From a virus, in the IMG/VR virus record IMGVR_UViG_3300025327_000059, positions 1 to 43,630 of that record: a stretch of 43,630 nt of DNA, one strand, 5' to 3'. Shown in pieces: positions 6,680 to 14,154 of this stretch; positions within the stretch are counted from its first letter, which is position 1, and every line of letters begins with the position of its first letter. Made by a program: the position numbers and the translations under genes. The notes under the pieces are model-generated. The model saw nothing but the letters and a program-made list of their open reading frames with translations, did not search any database and was not told the DNA's origin.

Positions 6680-6845
6680 AGAACTAGCAGATATTTTAAA
6701 GGTTACTACGCAGACTGTCCGCAATTATGAAAAAGACGGAATGCCTGTAATCCACATCGGCAAAGATCGTTTTCCCCGCTACGAGTTAACTAAGGTGATG
6801 GAGTGGATTCACAATAATGAAAAGAAGCGATTTAAGAATGACTGA
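6657..6845 (+). CDS. MerR/excisionase-type HTH protein
   Basis: A 62-residue protein with a winged HTH of the MerR/Xis kind: LLRREELADILKVTTQTVRNYEKDG, then PVIHIGKDRFPRYELTKVMEWI. Small proteins like this act as excisionases, terminase DNA-recognition subunits or regulators. No integrase is present, so excision is unlikely; regulation of early genes is more probable. It overlaps the HNH gene by 23 bases. Confidence 0.8.
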   Translation: MDNLLRREELADILKVTTQTVRNYEKDGMPVIHIGKDRFPRYELTKVMEWIHNNEKKRFKND

Positions 6846-7038
6846 ACCCCGAACTTACAAACACCCTAGACTTGGAACTCTCACAGGGGAAGTATCAATG
6901 GACGATGGCAAATGGTGCGATTTCACTTTTAGCGAGGAACAAGCAATTGGTGACGGTGCAGGTGGAGTTAAATTAGTTGAAGCAGGAGAAATAATAACTT
7001 TAAAAAGTAGTTCATTAAAAGAATATGAAATTAAATAA
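6838..7038 (+). CDS. Small protein, unknown
   Basis: A 66-residue protein from ATG 6838 (an in-frame ATG at 6817 would add seven residues but lies deeper in the HTH gene). It is beta-rich, with PRLGTLTGEVSMDDGKW and a Gly-rich turn. No family is recognised. It overlaps the sigma-like gene by 14 bases. Confidence 0.55.
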   Translation: MTEPRTYKHPRLGTLTGEVSMDDGKWCDFTFSEEQAIGDGAGGVKLVEAGEIITLKSSSLKEYEIK

Positions 7039-7294
7039 AAGCTGGACTACAAAATTTTTTTGGGAATTGGTTCAGCAGACAACTTTAACTGATAGAGAAA
7101 AATTGGTTATATCCAAACGACTGTTTGGTTTTACTTTAAAAGAGATTGGAGAACAATTAAAACCATTGAACCCAGAGAACCCTGCCAAAAACATAGATGG
7201 GCATTTAGACCAAGAGAGGGTGAGACAAATTGAGGCTAAGGCAGTTAGAAGACTACATTATAAATTGGAGGTGAAAAAAATAAATGCAAATTGA
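7025..7294 (+). CDS. Sigma-70 region 4-like transcription factor
   Basis: An 89-residue protein containing LTDREKLVISKRLFGFTLKEIGEQL and QERVRQIEAKAVRRL, the two halves of a sigma-70 region 4 helix-turn-helix, which contacts the -35 box. The two helices are separated by about 20 residues (PLNPENPAKNIDGHLD), longer than the usual turn. There is no region 2, so it cannot act as a full sigma factor. It may redirect host RNA polymerase to late promoters or interfere with host transcription. Confidence 0.75.
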   Translation: MKLNKSWTTKFFWELVQQTTLTDREKLVISKRLFGFTLKEIGEQLKPLNPENPAKNIDGHLDQERVRQIEAKAVRRLHYKLEVKKINAN

Positions 7295-7472
7295 AAAGAT
7301 TGCAACAGCAAGCGCATCAACTGTTCAGATGTCAGGAGTAGATAAAATTTTTAGGACAACTGGAATGGTTTTTTATGGAGTGCTTATAGTATTAGGGGCA
7401 ATCTTCTTGCTCTGGCTCATAATAAAACTTTTGCGGTTTTTGAGGAGCCATAGGATCGTAGCAAAAAGCTAA
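7284..7472 (+). CDS. Single-pass membrane protein (possible holin or spanin-like)
   Basis: A 62-residue protein with one strong membrane segment (MVFYGVLIVLGAIFLLWLIIKLL, about 28-50) and a basic cytoplasmic tail. A GGAGGT site at 7267 lies before the ATG. It sits immediately before the RlpA-like wall protein with abutting genes, so it may help that protein act at the envelope. Its identity as a holin is not shown. Confidence 0.65.
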   Translation: MQIEKIATASASTVQMSGVDKIFRTTGMVFYGVLIVLGAIFLLWLIIKLLRFLRSHRIVAKS

Positions 7473-8006
7473 ATGGATTTTTTGCTTGGACTATACATGG
7501 CTCTAGTGAGCCAGACAGTTGAGGTAAAAACCACGACTGTTACAACTATAAAATATGAAGAAGCAGTACCTAACAAGAATGGGGGGCAAGAGAGTATTCT
7601 ACCGCGAGAATTATCCGCGCAAAGGAATGACAGTAGCGGAGGTATACGATTTTACTCCTATGATAAGAGTAGCCAAACTTGGACTGGAGCTATTAGTCAT
7701 TACTCTCAGGCTGGTTGCCTTGGCTGTAGTCCTCATTACGATCAAGACGGCAACCTTTATTATGTTACTTCTTCGGGGGAAGTATTTGACGAAAACAAGT
7801 TTGCTCTGGCTTTTAATCGGCTTCCAAACGGCAGTCGCGTTCGTGTCACTAATTTGGATAACGGAAAAAGTGCTGAGGCTGTTGTTAACGATAAAGGTGG
7901 CTTTGAGTCTGCCCCTTACAACAGGATTGCTGATTTGACTGTTGGGCTTGGGAATCATTTAGGGACAAAGACAGATCAAAGCAGAGTTAAAATTGAGAAG
8001 CTATGA
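7473..8006 (+). CDS. RlpA-like double-psi beta-barrel protein
   Basis: A 177-residue protein with a hydrophobic N-terminus (MDFLLGLYMALVSQ). The C-terminal domain (about 75-177) reads like RlpA: ISHYSQAGCLGC, then FALAFNRLPNGSRVRVTNLDNGKSAEAVVND and RIADLTVGL. The RlpA/3D fold includes septal lytic transglycosylases and expansin-like proteins. The expected place of action is the cell wall or the tail. The catalytic Asp of this fold may be the one in VVNDKG. Unusually it is in the early region, far from the amidase at 36362. Confidence 0.75.
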   Translation: MDFLLGLYMALVSQTVEVKTTTVTTIKYEEAVPNKNGGQESILPRELSAQRNDSSGGIRFYSYDKSSQTWTGAISHYSQAGCLGCSPHYDQDGNLYYVTSSGEVFDENKFALAFNRLPNGSRVRVTNLDNGKSAEAVVNDKGGFESAPYNRIADLTVGLGNHLGTKTDQSRVKIEKL

Positions 8007-8530
8007 GCAATAAAGGTTTGTTTACTTATACGACAGAAATAGAGCCTCAAAAAACAATTGCGGAAATTCAAGAGGTTTTAGTCAGCCATGGCGCAAAATC
8101 AGTAATGACAAATTATACAGACGATGGCAGAATAGAGTCTTTATCTTTTATGATCGAGGTTGACGGGCAACCAAGAGGCATAAGGCTTCCTTGCGATCCT
8201 GTTCCCGTTTTAAAGGTTTTAGAAGGACAGGCAAGAGAGGGTAAAATTCCACGAAAATTTATAGGAGATGAACACCAAGCCTTGCGAGTTTCATGGCGAA
8301 TAGTACGTTACTGGGTTATGGCTCAAATGGCAATTCTAGAAACTCAAATGGTCAAAATGGAACAGATATTTTTGCCTTATATGGTAATGAGGGACGGCAA
8401 GACTCTATTTGAAAATATGGTTAAAACTGGTTTTAAATTACTTGGCGGGAAGATAGAAACAACAATCCAAAATCAGGCGCAAGAAGGAGAGGTCATGGAA
8501 TTGAAAGAGGTAGAAGATGACACTAAGTAA
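8003..8530 (+). CDS. Conserved phage protein of unknown function
   Basis: A 175-residue protein. The N-terminal half (TIAEIQEVLVSHGAKSVMTNYTDDGRIESLSFMIEVDG...IRLPCD) and the later VSWRIVRYWVMAQMAILETQM and QIFLPYMVM segments match a widespread uncharacterised phage/bacterial protein type. No enzyme motif is visible; the acidic tail is specific. ATGA overlaps on both sides. Confidence 0.7.
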   Translation: MSNKGLFTYTTEIEPQKTIAEIQEVLVSHGAKSVMTNYTDDGRIESLSFMIEVDGQPRGIRLPCDPVPVLKVLEGQAREGKIPRKFIGDEHQALRVSWRIVRYWVMAQMAILETQMVKMEQIFLPYMVMRDGKTLFENMVKTGFKLLGGKIETTIQNQAQEGEVMELKEVEDDTK

Positions 8531-8648
8531 ATGTTGCAAGGCGCCAGTTGAAGTTAGAGGGGGCGATGAGGGGACTAATCACTACCAATGCACAAAATGT
8601 GGTTGGGCTTGTGATGTTGGCGAATTTCAAGGGAAGGAGGAAGAATGA
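8517..8648 (+). CDS. Short zinc-ribbon protein
   Basis: A 43-residue protein with SKCCKAPVEV at the start and YQCTKCGWAC later, giving a CC...CxxC zinc ribbon. It overlaps the gene before by fourteen bases and the RRM gene by four. Its last codons contain the AAGGAGGAAG ribosome site of the RRM gene. Small zinc ribbons like this often bind nucleic acids. Confidence 0.65.
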   Translation: MTLSKCCKAPVEVRGGDEGTNHYQCTKCGWACDVGEFQGKEEE

Positions 8649-8893
8649 AATTATTTATAGGAAATCTGCCGTATGACATTGATGACAATGGGCTCGGAGC
8701 GATCTTCCAAAAGTTTGGAAATGTGATTAGCGCAGTAGTTGTCATGGATAGGAATACGAATAGGTCAAAAGGTTTCGGCTTTGTGGAACTTGAATCAGGT
8801 GGAGAGCAAGCAATAAAGGAAACAAATGAAACTCAAGTAGCTGGGAGAAAAATATACGTTTCGGAAGCGAGGCCAAAAAATGATCGAACCTAG
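8645..8893 (+). CDS. RNA-recognition motif (RRM) protein
   Basis: An 82-residue single RRM: RNP2 is KLFIGNLP (2-9) and RNP1 is RSKGFGFVEL (about 41-50), with the aromatic residues for RNA stacking present. It closely resembles bacterial one-domain RRM proteins, which bind single-stranded RNA. This is unusual cargo for a phage and suggests control of phage or host mRNA. It has a strong GGAAGGAGG site just upstream. Probably acquired from a bacterial host. Confidence 0.92.
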   Translation: MKLFIGNLPYDIDDNGLGAIFQKFGNVISAVVVMDRNTNRSKGFGFVELESGGEQAIKETNETQVAGRKIYVSEARPKNDRT

Positions 8894-9116
8894 ATTTGAA
8901 AAAAGACTCGGGTGGCCTGACACGCCTAAAAGATTACAGCAAAAAGAATGCTTTACCTATATTAGTGAAAAAGGGGTTGAGATAAACTATCACGATTTTA
9001 ACGATCGAACAGGGAAGTGCTTGAGATGTCCTTTGACAATTTCCAAAAAGATACTTGCTCAAGTAATTAAGAAAAAATTAGCAAGGGAGGCGATAAAAAA
9101 TGCTAGATCAAATTAA
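8880..9116 (+). CDS. Small basic protein with CxxC
   Basis: A 78-residue basic protein with KCLRCPLTI in the middle and a Lys-rich helical tail (AQVIKKKLAREAIKNARSN). Not recognised. It overlaps the RRM gene by fourteen bases and the next by seventeen. Its charge fits RNA or DNA binding. Confidence 0.6.
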   Translation: MIEPRFEKRLGWPDTPKRLQQKECFTYISEKGVEINYHDFNDRTGKCLRCPLTISKKILAQVIKKKLAREAIKNARSN

Positions 9117-9273
9117 CCTCGTCATTTCTCTAGGGACATTATTGCTGGTATTTGTGCTTTCAAGACGCTTTGAGAGCGTGTTTAAGGGGCTCGGTAAAAA
9201 GGAATTGGACTATATTTTACGCGGGCTACAGCAAAGATTAACGAAAGCGAGGAAACGGGAAAGGAGTAAATAA
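9100..9273 (+). CDS. Small membrane-anchored protein
   Basis: A 57-residue protein from ATG 9100, just behind GGGAGG. It has an N-terminal membrane segment (LVISLGTLLLVFVLSRRF) and a basic, helical cytoplasmic tail ending KARKRERSK. No family is recognised. Confidence 0.6.
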   Translation: MLDQINLVISLGTLLLVFVLSRRFESVFKGLGKKELDYILRGLQQRLTKARKRERSK

Positions 9274-9488
9274 CGAGATATAAAGCTGGCTGTACGGGGA
9301 AGATTCCGTATGGTACGGAAAAAGAAGCAAGAAATGTAATTAGGCGCTGGAAAGGCGGCAAGAAAAATTATCGGGTTTACCATTGTAAGCACGAAAATCA
9401 TTGGCACGTTAGTAGCGAAAGTAAGCACGTTCATAAGTTAATTAAAAAAGGACTCATGATTAAAAGAAAATTTTTTGAAGGGAGGTGA
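9270..9488 (+). CDS. Small protein apparently starting on ATA
   Basis: An open frame of 73 codons runs from directly after an in-frame TAA (9267-9269) to TGA at 9486-9488. It reads TRYKAGCTGKIPYGTEKEA, then VIRRWKGGKKNYRVYHCKH and ENHWHVSS, a pattern like small phage proteins with paired Cys and closing WH. There is no ATG, GTG or TTG before that core. The first codon is ATA, four bases behind AGGAG and overlapping the previous stop (AAATAA), so ATA or a nearby ATT is the probable start. A sequence error remains possible. Confidence 0.6.
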   Translation: MTRYKAGCTGKIPYGTEKEARNVIRRWKGGKKNYRVYHCKHENHWHVSSESKHVHKLIKKGLMIKRKFFEGR

Positions 9489-9491
9489 AAA

Positions 9492-10112
9492 ATGAAAGGC
9501 AATATATTAGTTAGTTTTTTAATAGGACTTTTTATAGTAGTAGGCGGTTTAGCTTTTGCAAAATCGGCACAGGCTTGGGGATTTAATATATGTGATATAT
9601 TCCCAAACTTGCCACAATGCCAAGAGCCAAGCCCATCACCTAGTCCCTCCCCTAGCCCCTCATCATCTCCGAGCCCAGAGCCAAGTCCCGAACCAAGCCC
9701 TGAGCCCTCTCTAACCCCTGAACCTCAAAGGGACGAAGCAAAGAGCGAGCCACAAGCTCCTCAATGCCCGAACGGCAATACTACGCAAGTGCCAGCGTGG
9801 GCTCATGTAAATAGAAGCGGAGAGCAAGCCATTGTTAACGCTTTTATTACAGAGGGTGATAATGTCCAAATTTATTGGAGCGTAGTAGGGCAACCGCATT
9901 GGCAACACTCAAGCGCAGGAACTAATCCTGACGGAGTCAAGCCAAACGCAGATAAATGGATCGACTATACGATTCACGAGCTTGATCCAAACTTGGGTTA
10001 TGACTTTGGAATCCAACAGCGCAACGGCTGTGGTGGTGGAGAAACCATAACCGCAGTAATTGTCGATGGTCCAGAAACTCAGGTTTTTGGAGTAACTTAT
10101 TACGAAAGGTAA
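9492..10112 (+). CDS. Secreted protein with Pro-Ser-Glu linker
   Basis: A 206-residue protein behind a consensus GGGAGGTG site. It has a signal peptide (about 1-28, ending SAQA-W), a short Cys pair, a low-complexity linker of PSPSP and PEPSPEPS units (about 45-75), then a beta-rich domain (about 95-206) with YWSVVGQPHWQHSS and LDPNLGYDFGIQQRNGC, resembling fibronectin III-like folds. Likely exported and displayed on the infected cell. Such linkers are typical of surface proteins of several bacterial groups. The function is unknown. Confidence 0.7.
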   Translation: MKGNILVSFLIGLFIVVGGLAFAKSAQAWGFNICDIFPNLPQCQEPSPSPSPSPSPSSSPSPEPSPEPSPEPSLTPEPQRDEAKSEPQAPQCPNGNTTQVPAWAHVNRSGEQAIVNAFITEGDNVQIYWSVVGQPHWQHSSAGTNPDGVKPNADKWIDYTIHELDPNLGYDFGIQQRNGCGGGETITAVIVDGPETQVFGVTYYER

Positions 10113-10114
10113 GT

Positions 10115-10178
10115 CTTAGCTTTCGCGCAGAAGCTAGGAACTAGGGGGAGGAGAGACAGCAAACTGATCTTCTCCCCC
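10115..10178 (+). other. Two hairpins before the glycosyltransferase gene
   Basis: CTTAGCTT (10115-10122) pairs with AAGCTAGG (10131-10138), and GGGGGAGGAGA (10144-10154) pairs with TCTTCTCCCCC (10168-10178). The second is very stable but has no U-run after it, so it is a leader or processing structure rather than a clear terminator. Confidence 0.5.
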
Positions 10179-10191
10179 GTCCAAAAAAACT

Positions 10192-12192
10192 ATGATAAAG
10201 TACGAGCAACTCGCAGTTGAGTATTTAGAAAAACAGGAAAAGGTATACAAGCGATCAATCGGGCCGCTTCAACGCTTTTTGGTTCGAAATTTCGCTCAAC
10301 AGCTAGAAAAAACTCTCCCTGATGATCCTAACAAAGGGATTAGAAGTAAGCTAGGCCACATCAGAGGGAAGATTGCAAAAGTAGCATTTATTACAGAGGA
10401 CGTAGGACATCTCACAGGGGGCAGATATTACGCTTGGTTTATCGCTACTGCCCTTGTTGAATTAGGTTTTGACGTTACTGTTTACACTAACAAAGTTCCT
10501 GTTTTTCAAGATAACTTTAAACTTTATCAACAGCCAAAGATTGAAGTGGTTGTAAAAAACGCAAAAGAGCTTGAGACTTTTGATATTAAAGCCGATATTT
10601 ACATCGGTTCTCCAATTTCAGGAGATATTGCGGCGGCTCGATTGGCAGAAAAATACAACAAGCCTAGCTTTGCGATTATCTTTGACCCCTTTCCAATGAT
10701 GGAAAAGTATATCGGGCGAAGAACTTACGCTGGTTGGGGCGAGATTGTACCTCTTTTAAAAAAGACCGACATAAATATAATCACCTTGTGCAAATCAACC
10801 TCTGAGTATATTTACAATTGGCTCAATAAACGCAGAGATCAAGTGTTTGAAATTTATCCTTGTATAAATTCACGCGAAAAAGATCAAACAGAACAACAAC
10901 TACAGGAAGATTACGTTGTTTTTATCTCCCGTCTAGTCGGGCATAAAAGATTCCCACACGTCTTAGAGGCTTGCAGGGAGGCTGGTATTAAATTAAAGGT
11001 TATCGCAAGCATAGACGGATTAAAAACTGAGAAGATGATCGAGGAAGCAGGAATGACAGAGCAAGTTGAATTTTATCGAGGGATATCTGACAAAGAAAAA
11101 TTTGAGCTTATTGCAGGAAGTAAAGCAGTTATAAATGGGGCAATTTTTGAAGGCTTTGGGCTTTGGGCGGCAGAAGGCTTGGCTTGCGGAGTGCCTATTG
11201 TCTGTTACGAATATCCCACGTTTCGTGAGATAGAACAGATTGCACAAGCCAGTAATATGTATTTTGCAGAATGGGACAATCCAAAAGACCTTACCCTAAA
11301 ACTCAAGCAAGCGTTAAAAGAAAATAATAGAAACAATGGGACAAGAGCTTTTGATTTTGAGATACTTTCAGAGAGAGTAAAAAATGTTTTCTCTTTTGAA
11401 CCCCGCATTGGCATCATAACTATCGCCTTAAATGAAGAAAAATTTATCGGGGCTTCTTTGAGAGCAATTATCAAACACCCGAATGTTAAAAAGGTAGCGG
11501 TAGTCGAAGGAGCTGTTAATCTTTTTAATCATAGTGCAACGCCGCAAGGATTAAGTCTAGACAATACTGCTCAAGAAGTTTTAAAGGTAATTGAAGAAGA
11601 ACCCAATGGCAACAAAATTATTTACGATAGGTATGGGTGGGCTACTGATAAATCAGAACTTCGAAACCGAGCCTTAAATCTTATTAGTAAAAACCTCGAT
11701 TATATTCTAGTTGTTGATGCAGATGAGGTTTGGAAAAAAGAAGATTTAGACAAGCTCGTAGAGGGAATGAGAGAACACCCAGAGATTGGCGTTTTGCTTT
11801 TTAATCATCACCACTTTTGGAAGCGAAAAGATTTAGTAGCAATTGGCTCAAATTGGAACATTCACCTATTCCGTTGTTTTAAATTCCAAGATCCAACTCT
11901 CCATTGGGATAGACACGAAATGCCAGTCGTTGATTTTCAGGGTAGATACATAAATAAAACAGACGGCTTTTTAGTCTTAAGTGATGTTTATGTTTATCAT
12001 TACGGCTATCTTAAAAGCGACAAAGAAGTGCAAAATAAAATCGAGTACTATCGAAAAAGAGATCGGCATTTACAAGTTAAGGATACTTTTACTAATTGGA
12101 AAAAAGGCGATCCTACTTCAACAACTCATGGGGGAGGGGAGGCAATACCTTTTGAGGGAACTCACCCGTCAGAAATGGAAGGAATTATATGA
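10192..12192 (+). CDS. Two-domain glycosyltransferase (GT4-like plus GT2-like)
   Basis: A 666-residue protein. Residues about 60-400 form a GT-B enzyme: GHLTGGRYYAWFIATAL near the donor cleft, VVFISRLVGHKRFPHVLEA, and the GAIFEGFGLWAAEGLACGVP signature of GT4. Residues about 403-620 form a GT-A enzyme starting RIGIITIALNEEKFI, with the metal-binding DADEVW at about 508-513. Fusions like this add two sugars in turn. No membrane segment is seen, so it acts in the cytoplasm. It heads a glycan block with three methyltransferases. Targets could be host surface glycan, phage proteins or modified DNA; the sequence does not decide. Confidence 0.88.
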   Translation: MIKYEQLAVEYLEKQEKVYKRSIGPLQRFLVRNFAQQLEKTLPDDPNKGIRSKLGHIRGKIAKVAFITEDVGHLTGGRYYAWFIATALVELGFDVTVYTNKVPVFQDNFKLYQQPKIEVVVKNAKELETFDIKADIYIGSPISGDIAAARLAEKYNKPSFAIIFDPFPMMEKYIGRRTYAGWGEIVPLLKKTDINIITLCKSTSEYIYNWLNKRRDQVFEIYPCINSREKDQTEQQLQEDYVVFISRLVGHKRFPHVLEACREAGIKLKVIASIDGLKTEKMIEEAGMTEQVEFYRGISDKEKFELIAGSKAVINGAIFEGFGLWAAEGLACGVPIVCYEYPTFREIEQIAQASNMYFAEWDNPKDLTLKLKQALKENNRNNGTRAFDFEILSERVKNVFSFEPRIGIITIALNEEKFIGASLRAIIKHPNVKKVAVVEGAVNLFNHSATPQGLSLDNTAQEVLKVIEEEPNGNKIIYDRYGWATDKSELRNRALNLISKNLDYILVVDADEVWKKEDLDKLVEGMREHPEIGVLLFNHHHFWKRKDLVAIGSNWNIHLFRCFKFQDPTLHWDRHEMPVVDFQGRYINKTDGFLVLSDVYVYHYGYLKSDKEVQNKIEYYRKRDRHLQVKDTFTNWKKGDPTSTTHGGGEAIPFEGTHPSEMEGII

Positions 12193-12707
12193 AGACTAAA
12201 CTTAATATAGGAAGTGGGGCGAGACCAATGAATAAAATTGACAACGAATGGCTTGATTTAGACGTACGCAAAGAGATCAAGTTAGAAAATGCCGTTTATA
12301 CTCCTGATTTTGTGAACGAAGCAGATATGATTCCCGTTGAAGATAATACCTTTGAGGAAGTTTTAGCCCATAGCGTCCTTGAGCATATTAGCAAATGGGA
12401 CTATCCACGCTTCCTGAAAGAGTGGTACCGCATTTTACAAGTCGGAGGCAGGATAAGAATTAGCGTACCTGATATGTATTTAGTCGCCAAAGATTTAATT
12501 CGAGCAGTACAAAGTAAAAATCAACAGGCAATAAAAGGCACAATTAACCTTATTTATGGAGAACAAAATTACTCAGAGAATGTTCATCGCTGGGGCTGGA
12601 CTGAGGAAAGCCTGTCAGAAGCGTTAAAAGGAGTTGGCTTTCATAATATAAAGCGGTTGAAGGGCTCACGTTATAACTCGGAACTTTTTATCGAGGCGGT
12701 TAAATGA
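12189..12707 (+). CDS. SAM-dependent methyltransferase (type 11)
   Basis: A 172-residue protein with a class I fold: LNIGSGARP (motif I), WLDLDV, AHSVLEHISKWD and LKEWYRILQVGGRIRISVPD. Small enzymes of this type occur in polysaccharide clusters. It overlaps the glycosyltransferase gene by four bases, so the substrate is probably a sugar made by that enzyme. A tRNA or protein target is not excluded. Confidence 0.85.
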   Translation: MKTKLNIGSGARPMNKIDNEWLDLDVRKEIKLENAVYTPDFVNEADMIPVEDNTFEEVLAHSVLEHISKWDYPRFLKEWYRILQVGGRIRISVPDMYLVAKDLIRAVQSKNQQAIKGTINLIYGEQNYSENVHRWGWTEESLSEALKGVGFHNIKRLKGSRYNSELFIEAVK

Positions 12708-12793
12708 ACAGAAAAGAAAGACGCAAAAGAGTTAAAAAATTCAATCACAAGCCACATCGGGGTTTTACTAAAAGCAATAAACCAAAAAGATGA
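12704..12793 (+). CDS. Very short basic peptide
   Basis: A 29-residue peptide, more than a third Lys/Arg (MNRKERRKRVKKFNHKPHRG). It overlaps the genes on both sides by ATGA. The coupling supports translation, but its size makes it uncertain. It could bind nucleic acid or simply couple translation. Confidence 0.45.
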   Translation: MNRKERRKRVKKFNHKPHRGFTKSNKPKR

Positions 12794-13368
12794 AATACTA
12801 CTCTCAATTTGGTGAAGACAAATGGCTTATGGAAAATATAATCTTGCCGCCAAAAGGCATTTTTGTTGATGTAGGGGCAGGTGATCCTCAAGCTCTAAGC
12901 AATTCTAAGTTGTTTGAAGATTTAGGCTGGGAGGTTTATTGCATAGAGGGAGATGAGAGGCGAATTAAGACTCTAAAAGCCCAAAGGAAAAACGTGATTC
13001 AAGCTGTTATTTCCGACAAAGAAAAGAAAGCTCTATTTAATTTAGATCCTGCCCCTGATTTAAGTAGTCTCACAAACAGAAAAACAAGCAGGACAGTTGA
13101 AATAAAGACCCGCAGACTCGATAAATTATTTTTGGATATAGGAATTTGGGAGATAGATATTTTAAGCGTGGACGTAGAAGGTTACGAGATACAGGCTTTA
13201 AAGTCTTTGGGAATGTATAAGCCTGAAATTATAATTGTTGAATTTTTAACCTATAAAAAAGACCCAATTGACCGAGAGATTAAGGAATACCTAAGTGACT
13301 ATAATCAAGTCCACAAGACACTTTCAAATTTAATCTTTGTTTTACAGAGAGGAAAATATGTACACTAA
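12790..13368 (+). CDS. FkbM family methyltransferase
   Basis: A 192-residue FkbM-type class I methyltransferase: YSQFGEDKWLMEN at the start, GIFVDVGAGDPQALSNSK (motif I), YCIEGDERRIKTL, and the later LSVDVEGYEIQALKS signature. FkbM enzymes O-methylate sugars or polyketides. It sits in the glycan block behind the glycosyltransferase. It overlaps the next gene by eleven bases. Confidence 0.88.
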   Translation: MKYYSQFGEDKWLMENIILPPKGIFVDVGAGDPQALSNSKLFEDLGWEVYCIEGDERRIKTLKAQRKNVIQAVISDKEKKALFNLDPAPDLSSLTNRKTSRTVEIKTRRLDKLFLDIGIWEIDILSVDVEGYEIQALKSLGMYKPEIIIVEFLTYKKDPIDREIKEYLSDYNQVHKTLSNLIFVLQRGKYVH

Positions 13369-13930
13369 AGACTTTTTTGGAGCAAATGGTACAAATTGGA
13401 TAATCTGGCTAGGAGAGCTTGCTCAAAAGCCTAATCTAAATTTCTTAGAGATTGGTTGCTTTGAGGGAAAGGCGACAGTCTGGCTCTTAGGGCATATTTT
13501 AACCGAGCCTACTTCCCGCATTACCGTAATCGATACATTTAAAGGAAGCCGCGAGCATAAGATTCAAAAGCTAGATGTTTCGACAATGTATCAAAACTTT
13601 TTAAAAAACACAGCAGAATTTAAAGATAAAATTACAATCCACGTAGGCTCCTCCCAAAAGATTCTAAGGACATTTTTAGTCGGGCAGTTTGATTTTATAT
13701 ACATAGACGGCTCGCACCAAGCACCAGATGTACTTGAAGACACTTTGCTTGCTTGGAGATTGTTAAAAAAGGGCGGCATTTTAATTTGGGACGATTATGA
13801 TTGGGGTGAACAATACCAAGAGAGAGAAAAACCAAAAGTTGCTATTGATGCATTCCTTTATATTTTTGAAGGTAAATACAAAATAATCTCCTCGCACAGA
13901 CAAATTTGCGTTACTAAATTAGAGTTATAA
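13358..13930 (+). CDS. Class I SAM methyltransferase (Methyltransf_24-like)
   Basis: A 190-residue protein. ATG 13358 is chosen over a frame extending to 13337 because AGAGAGG lies just upstream. Motifs: NFLEIGCFEGKATVWLL (motif I), ITVIDTFKGS, FDFIYIDGSHQAPDVLED and LLKKGGILIWDDYDW. This type is often found with glycosyltransferases. It is the third methyltransferase in the block, and the last gene before a short gene and a terminator. Confidence 0.85.
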   Translation: MYTKDFFGANGTNWIIWLGELAQKPNLNFLEIGCFEGKATVWLLGHILTEPTSRITVIDTFKGSREHKIQKLDVSTMYQNFLKNTAEFKDKITIHVGSSQKILRTFLVGQFDFIYIDGSHQAPDVLEDTLLAWRLLKKGGILIWDDYDWGEQYQEREKPKVAIDAFLYIFEGKYKIISSHRQICVTKLEL

Positions 13931-13961
13931 TAAAAGGGAGAGAAGAGGAGGGGGTGAGACT

Positions 13962-14120
13962 ATGACTCAACTGACAAAAAAAGAAGTAAAAAAAAGAATG
14001 GTATTTACCCGAAAGACCCATCTAGGGGACAGATGGAAAATAGTGCAGGGCAGTAAAATCTTTGTTTTCCATGGACCAGAGAGCAAGGCAGTAGACTTTT
14101 TTTACAAGAGATTAAAATAA
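13962..14120 (+). CDS. Short basic protein, unknown
   Basis: A 52-residue basic protein from ATG 13962 behind AGAGGAGGGGG. No family is recognised. It closes the early transcription block, ending just before a TTGACA promoter. Confidence 0.6.
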   Translation: MTQLTKKEVKKRMVFTRKTHLGDRWKIVQGSKIFVFHGPESKAVDFFYKRLK

Positions 14121-14125
14121 GAGGG

Positions 14126-14154
14126 TTGACAACTCTTTCCACTTTTGCTAGATT
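14126..14154 (+). promoter_or_regulatory. Promoter of a possible short terminated transcript
   Basis: TTGACA (14126-14131), a 17-base spacer and TAGATT (14149-14154). A transcript from here would start near 14161 and meet the terminator at 14188-14217, so it would be only about 57 bases long unless read through. Confidence 0.5.

Noticed and set aside
6657-6845. Excisionase function for the MerR-like HTH protein
   Set aside because: No integrase or attachment site is recognisable; kept only as an HTH regulator.
7555-7938. Hydrophobic plus-strand frame in the RlpA-like gene
   Set aside because: Lies fully inside a gene with a clear RlpA domain in another frame; no ribosome site.
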